DNA of 64,000 nt from Polaromonas sp. JS666. Lineage in GTDB: Bacteria > Pseudomonadota > Gammaproteobacteria > Burkholderiales > Burkholderiaceae_C. Where the stretch lies: the NCBI RefSeq assembly GCF_900103405.1, contig NZ_FNHX01000004.1, positions 372,001 to 436,000 of the forward strand, in the 5' to 3' direction. Both the position numbers and the translations under genes were made by a program. The notes under the pieces are model-generated. The model was given only the letters and a program-made list of their open reading frames with translations, had not been told where the DNA came from and made no database searches. This document shows, in pieces, positions 58,596 to 64,000 of this stretch; position 1 is the stretch's first letter, and each line of letters starts with the position of its first letter.

Positions 58596-59468
58596 ATGTC
58601 TTGGCTAGAAAAACTTCTCCCCCCCAAAATCAGCCCCACCGACCCGACGGAACGCCGCCAGGTGCCCGAGGGCCTGTGGATCAAGTGCCCGAGCTGCGAG
58701 GCTGTGCTTTACAAAACCGACCTGGAAAAAAACCAGAACGTCTGCCCGCAGTGCAGTCACCACCACCGCATAGGCGCGCGCGCTCGGCTGGACGCTTTCC
58801 TGGACCCGGAAGGCCGTTACGAGCTGGGCCAGGAAGTGCTGCCGGTCGATGCCCTGAAGTTCAAGGACAGCCGCAAATACCCGGAACGCCTGAAAGAAGC
58901 CCTGGAAAACACCCAGGAAACCGATGCGCTGGTCGTCATGGGCGGCGCGGTGCACAGCATAGGCGTGGTTGTGGCCTGCTTTGAGTTCGACTTCATGGGC
59001 GGCAGCATGGGCAGCGTGGTGGGCGAGCGCTTTGTGCGCGGCGTGCACGCGGCCATTGAACAAAAAGTCCCCTTCATCTGCTTTACCGCCACCGGCGGCG
59101 CGCGTATGCAGGAAGGCCTGCTCAGCCTCATGCAGATGGCCAAAACCAATGCCGCCCTGACGCGCCTGGCCAAAAAAGGCCTGCCTTACATCAGCGTGCT
59201 GACCGACCCGACCATGGGCGGGGTGAGCGCCGGCTTCGCCTTTGTCGGCGATGTTGTCATTGCCGAACCCAAAGCCCTGATCGGTTTTGCCGGGCCTCGC
59301 GTGATTGAATCGACCGTGCGCGTGACGCTGCCGGAAGGTTTCCAGCGCGCCGAATTCCTGCAGACCAAGGGTGCGATCGACTTCATCTGCGACCGCAGGG
59401 AACTGCGCAAGACCGTGGCCAACTCGCTGGCCATGCTGCTGCGCCAGCCTGCGGATGCCGTCAGCTGA
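58596..59468 (+). CDS. accD: Acetyl-CoA carboxylase carboxyltransferase subunit beta
   Basis: Carboxyltransferase subunit of acetyl-CoA carboxylase, 290 residues. The N-terminal zinc finger has WIKCPSC and [10 protein letters not shown]. The crotonase-fold domain shows [38 protein letters not shown] and [18 protein letters not shown] 58596 matches the family start. It follows trpA by 107 bases, as in many proteobacteria. Confidence 0.97.
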   Translation: MSWLEKLLPPKISPTDPTERRQVPEGLWIKCPSCEAVLYKTDLEKNQNVCPQCSHHHRIGARARLDAFLDPEGRYELGQEVLPVDALKFKDSRKYPERLKEALENTQETDALVVMGGAVHSIGVVVACFEFDFMGGSMGSVVGERFVRGVHAAIEQKVPFICFTATGGARMQEGLLSLMQMAKTNAALTRLAKKGLPYISVLTDPTMGGVSAGFAFVGDVVIAEPKALIGFAGPRVIESTVRVTLPEGFQRAEFLQTKGAIDFICDRRELRKTVANSLAMLLRQPADAVS

Positions 59469-59598
59469 GAAACCGGCAAGCCCTGCCTCTCCCCCCCCGA
59501 AAAGCCCCTCAAGCAAGGCGTATTAGCCGCACGAAAAGTTCGCAGCGCGGGTCACATGGGATGATGTGGTTCACGGCACCCCAAAGCACGATGAGACC

Positions 59599-60261
59599 AT
59601 GTCAGAAGCCTTGACCCTGAGCTCCCTTCCCCTGTTTCCGCTGGGTGCGGTGCTGTACCCCGGCGGTGTCTTGCCGCTGCGCATTTTTGAGGTCCGCTAC
59701 CTCGACATGATCGGCAAGTGCCACAAGGCCGGCGCGCCCTTCGGCGTGGTTTCGCTCATCGAAGGATCCGAGGTCCTCCGCCCCGCCGATGCCGGTGCTC
59801 CGACGGGCGACGGCTTTGCGCACGAGACCTTCAGCAGCGTGGGCACCCTGGCCACCATCACCGAGTTCTCCATCCCCCAGCCGGGCCTGATGGCCATACG
59901 CTGCACCGGTGCGCAACGCTTTGAAATCTCCCGCCGCGAAAAACTCAAGCACGGCCTGTGGATCGCCGACGTCACCCGGTTGGAAGACGATCAGCCCGTC
60001 GCCATTCCGCCCGACCTGCAAGCCGCGGCCGACGCGCTGGGCAGGCTGATCAAAAGCCTGCAAGTGCGCGACATTCCGCAGGCCCAGATGCCGCTGCAGT
60101 CGCCCTACCGGCTGGACGACTGCGGCTGGGTTTCCAACCGCTGGTGCGAACTGCTGCCCATCCCCCTGGAACTCAAGCAGCGCCTGATGCAGCTGGACAA
60201 CCCCCTGATGCGGCTGGAACTGGTGAGCGACATCCTGGAGCGCACCGGCATCGCGCTTTAG
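59599..60261 (+). CDS. LON substrate-binding-domain protein
   Basis: A 220-residue protein matching the N-terminal domain of Lon ([48 protein letters not shown]) without the ATPase and protease parts, as in stand-alone LON-domain proteins of proteobacteria. It has a C-terminal helical part. It is cytoplasmic and of unknown role. The ATG 59599 is preferred over an in-frame extension to 59566. Confidence 0.9.
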   Translation: MSEALTLSSLPLFPLGAVLYPGGVLPLRIFEVRYLDMIGKCHKAGAPFGVVSLIEGSEVLRPADAGAPTGDGFAHETFSSVGTLATITEFSIPQPGLMAIRCTGAQRFEISRREKLKHGLWIADVTRLEDDQPVAIPPDLQAAADALGRLIKSLQVRDIPQAQMPLQSPYRLDDCGWVSNRWCELLPIPLELKQRLMQLDNPLMRLELVSDILERTGIAL

Positions 60262-60412
60262 GGCCTGTTGGCCATCTCGAATGCCTTTTCAGGCAGCCGG
60301 GCCAAAACACCCCTGTAAAAACTTAAAATCGACAATTCGGCGCTTTTCGGGCCCACCTCGCGTGGGCCGGGCGCCCGGCACCTTTCGACCTCTTTCCGGA
60401 AACCTTGACCTT

Positions 60413-61960
60413 ATGTCCAACCAGCCGAACACGCCCACCGCCACCCCCGCGCCACAAGACGAGAACAAGCTGATCGTCGAGCGCCGCGAAAAGCTCAAGG
60501 CCTTGCGCAAAGACCAGGCGGACGGCAAAGGCGTGGCCTTCCCGAACGACTTCAAGCCGGCCGACCATGCGGGCAAGCTGCACGCCGCGCACGGCGACAA
60601 GGACGGCGAGGCGCTGGCCGCCGAGGCGATTCCCGCCAAGGTCGCCGGCCGCATGATGCTCAAGCGCGTGATGGGCAAGGCGAGTTTTGCCACCCTGCAG
60701 GACAGCACCGGGCGCATCCAGATTTTCCTCACGCGCGACGAGATAGGCGAAGAACTGTATGCCGCCTTCAAGCACTGGGACCTGGGCGATATCGTGGCGG
60801 CCGAAGGCAAGGTCTTCAAGACCAAAACCGGCGAGCTGTCCATCCATGCCACCAGCGTGCGCCTGCTGACCAAGAGCCTGCGTCCCCTGCCCGGCGATTT
60901 TTACGGCATGGCCGACCAGGAACAGAAATACCGCCAGCGCTATGTCGACCTGATCACCGACGAGCAGGCACGCAAGCGTTTCACCGCGCGCAGCAAGGCC
61001 GTCAGCTCGATCCGCGAATTCATGGTCAAGCACGACTTCCTCGAGGTCGAGACGCCCATGCTGCACCCCATCCCGGGCGGCGCCAATGCCAAACCCTTCA
61101 AGACGCACCACAATGCGCTGGACCAGGAGATGTTCCTGCGCATCGCGCCCGAGCTCTACCTCAAGCGCCTGATCGTCGGGGGTTTTGACCGCGTCTTCGA
61201 GATCAACCGCAGCTACCGCAACGAGGGCATCTCGGTGCGGCACAACCCCGAATTCACCATGATGGAGTTCTATGCGGCCTATTGGGACTACAACGACCTC
61301 ATGGACTTCACCGAGGCGCTGATCCGCGACGCGGCGCAAAAAGCCGTGGGCACGCTGCAGCTGAGCTACGGCGGCAAGGAAGAAAAAATCGACCTCGCCA
61401 AGCCCTTTGCCCGCCTCACAATACGCGAAGCCATCCTCAAGCACACCGAAGCCGGCGACCATGTCGACGACGCCGCCTGGCTGACCAATGCCCTCAAAAA
61501 GCTGGGCATGAACGAGGAAAAAGACCGGCTCTCGACGCGTTCGCTGGCCAGCCTGCAGGTGCTGTACTTCGAGGAACTGGTCGAGGAAAAGCTCTGGCAG
61601 CCGACCTTCATCATGGAACACCCGACGGAAATCTCGCCGCTGGCGCGCGCCAATGACAGCCGGCCCGAAGTGACCGAGCGCTTTGAGCTCTACATCACCG
61701 GCCGCGAATTCGGCAACGGCTTCAGCGAGCTCAACGACGCCGAAGAGCAGGCCGCCCGCTTCAACGCACAGGTCGCGGCCAAGGACAGCGGCGACGACGA
61801 AGCCATGTTCTACGACCACGACTTCGTGCGCGCCCTCGAATACGGCATGCCCCCCACCGGCGGCTGCGGCGTGGGCATTGACCGCCTGATGATGCTGCTG
61901 ACGGACAGCCCCAGCATTCGCGACGTGATCTTGTTCCCTGCCCTGCGCCGCGAGGTCTGA
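60413..61960 (+). CDS. lysS: Lysyl-tRNA synthetase (class II)
   Basis: Charges tRNA-Lys. The 515-residue enzyme has an OB-fold anticodon domain ([20 protein letters not shown]), motif 1 around [19 protein letters not shown], motif 2 [18 protein letters not shown] and motif 3 [23 protein letters not shown] 60413 is used; the open frame extends upstream to 60281 but without family similarity. Confidence 0.97.
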   Translation: MSNQPNTPTATPAPQDENKLIVERREKLKALRKDQADGKGVAFPNDFKPADHAGKLHAAHGDKDGEALAAEAIPAKVAGRMMLKRVMGKASFATLQDSTGRIQIFLTRDEIGEELYAAFKHWDLGDIVAAEGKVFKTKTGELSIHATSVRLLTKSLRPLPGDFYGMADQEQKYRQRYVDLITDEQARKRFTARSKAVSSIREFMVKHDFLEVETPMLHPIPGGANAKPFKTHHNALDQEMFLRIAPELYLKRLIVGGFDRVFEINRSYRNEGISVRHNPEFTMMEFYAAYWDYNDLMDFTEALIRDAAQKAVGTLQLSYGGKEEKIDLAKPFARLTIREAILKHTEAGDHVDDAAWLTNALKKLGMNEEKDRLSTRSLASLQVLYFEELVEEKLWQPTFIMEHPTEISPLARANDSRPEVTERFELYITGREFGNGFSELNDAEEQAARFNAQVAAKDSGDDEAMFYDHDFVRALEYGMPPTGGCGVGIDRLMMLLTDSPSIRDVILFPALRREV

Positions 61961-61995
61961 AGCCGGACCGATGAGGCGCCCGGCCTGAACTCCTC

Positions 61996-62529
61996 ATGGC
62001 CAGTGCCTCCCCTTTGAAATACCTCGCCGGCTATCCCGAAAACCTGCGGGTCCAGGTTCAGCAATTGCTGGACCAGGGCCGGCTGGGCGAGGTGCTACTC
62101 GCCAAATACCCCCAGGGCCACGGCGTGCGGACCGACAAGGCACTGTACGACTACGTGATGGAACTCAAGAACGATTTCCTGCGCAGCTCCGAACCGCTGT
62201 CCAAGGTGGCTTTCGACAGCAAGCTCCACGTGATCGCCCACGCGCTGGGCACGCACACCACCGTCTCACGCGTGCAGGGCAACAAACTCAAGGCCAAACG
62301 CGAGATCCGCGTCGCCACCTTGTTCAAGGATGTGCCGGCGGAGTTCCTGCGCATGATCACGGTGCATGAGCTGGCCCACATCAAGGAGCGAGCCCATGAC
62401 AAGGCTTTCTACCAGCTGTGCACGCACATGGAGCCGCAGTATCACCAGTACGAGTTTGATTTGCGGGTCTACCTCACGCACGTGGACGCGGTGGGGAAGC
62501 TGGCCTGGCCGGGAAGCCAGGCGGCCTGA
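61996..62529 (+). CDS. YgjP-like (DUF45/M48-related) metallopeptidase domain protein
   Basis: A 177-residue protein with a zinc-peptidase motif VHELAHIKERAHDKAFYQLC (HExxH plus a downstream acidic region), matching the YgjP/DUF45 family. The first half (KYLAGYPENLRVQVQQLLDQ, FDSKLHVIAHALGTHTTVSR) is as in that family. The active site is intact; the substrate is unknown. It starts 35 bases after lysS and converges with nagZ. Confidence 0.88.
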   Translation: MASASPLKYLAGYPENLRVQVQQLLDQGRLGEVLLAKYPQGHGVRTDKALYDYVMELKNDFLRSSEPLSKVAFDSKLHVIAHALGTHTTVSRVQGNKLKAKREIRVATLFKDVPAEFLRMITVHELAHIKERAHDKAFYQLCTHMEPQYHQYEFDLRVYLTHVDAVGKLAWPGSQAA

Positions 62530-62548
62530 GGCGCAGGAGGCGGCAGCG

Positions 62549-63607
62549 TCAGGGAATCAACCCAAGCGCGTGCATATATGCCGGCTGCACCATCAACTCA
62601 TCCCAGCCAAACGCCCTGCCCTGCGGCAACAGCGCCAGGCGCCGCAACTCGCTGGCTTCCATGGCTTCCCACTGGCCCTTGAGCAGGGCCTCGGACATGC
62701 CGTCCAGCAGTTCGTCGACGGGCTGGCCCTCGCCCACGGACTGGTTGCACAGCAGCACCATGTCGCAGCCGGCGTTGAGTGCCGTGACGGCTGCCTCGGT
62801 GTAGCTCACTTCCTTGCCGTCGATCAGGCGGGCGCCGGCCATGCTGAGGTCGTCGCTGAAAATCGCGCCGCCAAAACCCAGCTGGCTGCGCAGGATGAAA
62901 TTCAGCCACTGGCTGGAGAAACCGGCCGGCCGGGCATCGACCTTGGGATAGATCACATGGGCGGGCATCACGCTGCTGAGCGTGGTGTTGAGCCAGCCGT
63001 AAGGCGCGGCATCGTCGGCCAGTATGGCTTTGAGGCTGCGCTTGTCGACGGGAATGTCGGTGTGGGAGTCGGCCTTGACAAAACCGTGGCCGGGGAAGTG
63101 CTTGCCGCAGTTGGCGACGCCGGCCTGCAGCAGGCCGTGCATCAGGCTCTTGGCCAGCAGCGTGACGACGCGCGGGTCGCGGCCGAAGGCGCGGTCGCCG
63201 ATCACACCGCTCTCACCGTAATCGAGGTCCAGCACCGGCGTGAAGCTGAAATCGACGCCGCAGGCGCGCAGTTCGGCGCCCAGCACATAACCGCAGGCGG
63301 TGGCGGCATTGGTGGCGGCCAGCTGGTCTTTCATCCACAGCAGGCCCAGCTCGCGCATGGGCGGCAGGTGAGTGAAGCCATCGGTCTTGAAGCGCTGCAC
63401 GCGGCCGCCTTCGTGGTCCACGCAGATCAGCAAATCCTCTCGGATGTCCTTGATCTCGGCGCACAGGTCGGACAGCTGCCGGCGATCCTTCCAGTTGCGG
63501 GCGAACAGGATGATGCCGCCGGTCAGCGGGTGTTTCAGGCGCCGGCGGTCGGCCTTGGTGAGTGCATGGCCGGCGATGTCGATGATGAGGGGGGCGTGCT
63601 GGGTCAT
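62549..63607 (-). CDS. nagZ: Beta-N-acetylhexosaminidase (peptidoglycan recycling)
   Basis: A GH3-family enzyme that removes GlcNAc from anhydro-muropeptides in the cytoplasm. The 352-residue protein has GGIILFARNWKDRRQLSDL, VDHEGGRVQRFK, the KHFPGHG active-site loop, DSHTDIPVDKRSL and the catalytic Asp in FSDDLSMAGA. It follows acpS by 36 bases, in the usual pdxJ-acpS-nagZ order. Confidence 0.95.
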   Translation of the reverse strand: MTQHAPLIIDIAGHALTKADRRRLKHPLTGGIILFARNWKDRRQLSDLCAEIKDIREDLLICVDHEGGRVQRFKTDGFTHLPPMRELGLLWMKDQLAATNAATACGYVLGAELRACGVDFSFTPVLDLDYGESGVIGDRAFGRDPRVVTLLAKSLMHGLLQAGVANCGKHFPGHGFVKADSHTDIPVDKRSLKAILADDAAPYGWLNTTLSSVMPAHVIYPKVDARPAGFSSQWLNFILRSQLGFGGAIFSDDLSMAGARLIDGKEVSYTEAAVTALNAGCDMVLLCNQSVGEGQPVDELLDGMSEALLKGQWEAMEASELRRLALLPQGRAFGWDELMVQPAYMHALGLIP

Positions 63608-63643
63608 AAGAAAAATCCGGAGTTGGGAGCTTCCGTTGAGGGG

Positions 63644-64000
63644 TCAGGAGAGTTTTTCCACCACGCAGAAACTGGCGGCGTAGTCGGTCTCGTCGGTGAC
63701 GGTGACATGGGCGGTGAGCTGGCGCGCCTCGAACCAGGCTTTGAGCGTGCCGTGCAGCACGATTTCGGGCTTGCCGCTGGCGGCCTTGGCGATTTCACAG
63801 GAGCGCCAGGTCATGGGCATGCGCATGCCCATGCCTATCGCCTTGCTGAAGGCCTCCTTGGCGGAAAAACGGGTAGCCAGGTAGCTGACGCCGCGGTCCG
63901 GCCAGCGCGCGCTGCGGGCCTTCCAGGTAGCCAGTTCGCCGTCGGCCAGGATCCTCCTGGCAAAGCGCTCGCCGTGCTTGTCAAGGCTGGCGCGAATGCG
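63644..64000 (-). CDS. acpS: Holo-[acyl-carrier-protein] synthase, 5' end beyond window
   Basis: Transfers the 4'-phosphopantetheine arm to ACP. The frame is open to base 64000, giving 118 C-terminal residues. It has [15 protein letters not shown] and [16 protein letters not shown], the Mg-binding/CoA-binding AcpS motif, and ends [13 protein letters not shown]. The start lies beyond the right edge. Confidence 0.92.
   Translation of the reverse strand, partial: RIRASLDKHGERFARRILADGELATWKARSARWPDRGVSYLATRFSAKEAFSKAIGMGMRMPMTWRSCEIAKAASGKPEIVLHGTLKAWFEARQLTAHVTVTDETDYAASFCVVEKLS

Overview
The window is about 64 kb of GC-rich, densely coded chromosome from a betaproteobacterium. The protein sequences and several gene neighbourhoods (murJ/rpsT, sdhCDAB-sdhE-gltA, leuCDB-asd-fimV-truA-trpFBA-accD, acpS-nagZ) point to the Burkholderiales, most likely Comamonadaceae (Polaromonas/Rhodoferax/Variovorax-like). 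That placement is inferred from recognition of gene order and protein style, not from a database search. I see no rRNA, tRNA, CRISPR array, insertion sequence or prophage. Most of the window is ordinary core metabolism, with accessory genes between about 5 and 32 kb.

Layout. 1-5 kb: murJ (cut by the left edge) diverges from rpsT; a DUF3579 gene and the argD-argF pair follow. 5-12 kb: an accessory catabolic/uptake cluster (glk, a Bug-type solute-binding protein, a porin, a fumarase-superfamily lyase, a GntR-LacI hybrid regulator, a short-chain dehydrogenase). 11.8-14.7 kb: the kynBUA operon taking tryptophan to anthranilate. 14.7-18.4 kb: a membrane-stress module (small possible ribbon-helix-helix protein, PspA, YqiJ-like, flotillin/YqiK) behind a near-consensus promoter. 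18.4-21 kb: an AraC/GATase1 regulator and a DJ-1/PfpI enzyme whose divergent start codons overlap, then a second Bug protein. 21-25 kb: acnA translationally coupled to a FAD monooxygenase. 25-32 kb: a small membrane protein, an XRE/MmyB regulator, a DUF1428 gene under a perfect 25-bp palindrome, an iron(III) ABC transporter with a candidate Fur box, a PNPOx-family protein and two small proteins.

32-45 kb is a TCA-cycle supercluster. mdh, tam (trans-aconitate methyltransferase), a CitE-like CoA-ester lyase, a secreted protein of unknown function, acnB and a BON-domain protein run leftward. A GntR/HutC regulator, sdhC-D-A-B-E and gltA run rightward. The GntR gene has a 12-bp palindrome (TCTTATATAAGA) lying between its own -35 and -10 elements and upstream of the mdh promoter. 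The same palindrome recurs upstream of the DUF3579 gene near 2.56 kb. 45-59 kb is the amino-acid and fatty-acid block: lysR, leuC, an entericidin-like lipoprotein, leuD, an unknown lipoprotein, leuB, asd, fimV, truA, trpF, trpB, trpA, accD. 59-64 kb: a LON-domain protein, lysS, a YgjP-like metallopeptidase, nagZ and the 3' part of acpS.

The items most worth a second look are: a 34-codon, apparently leaderless ORF just upstream of asd whose end is rich in Ile, Thr and Lys codons, suggesting an aspartate-pathway leader peptide; the GntR palindrome network; the 25-bp perfect palindrome at the DUF1428 promoter; the near-leaderless promoter of the PspA-YqiJ-YqiK module; and the two secreted or lipoprotein genes embedded in the leu operon.
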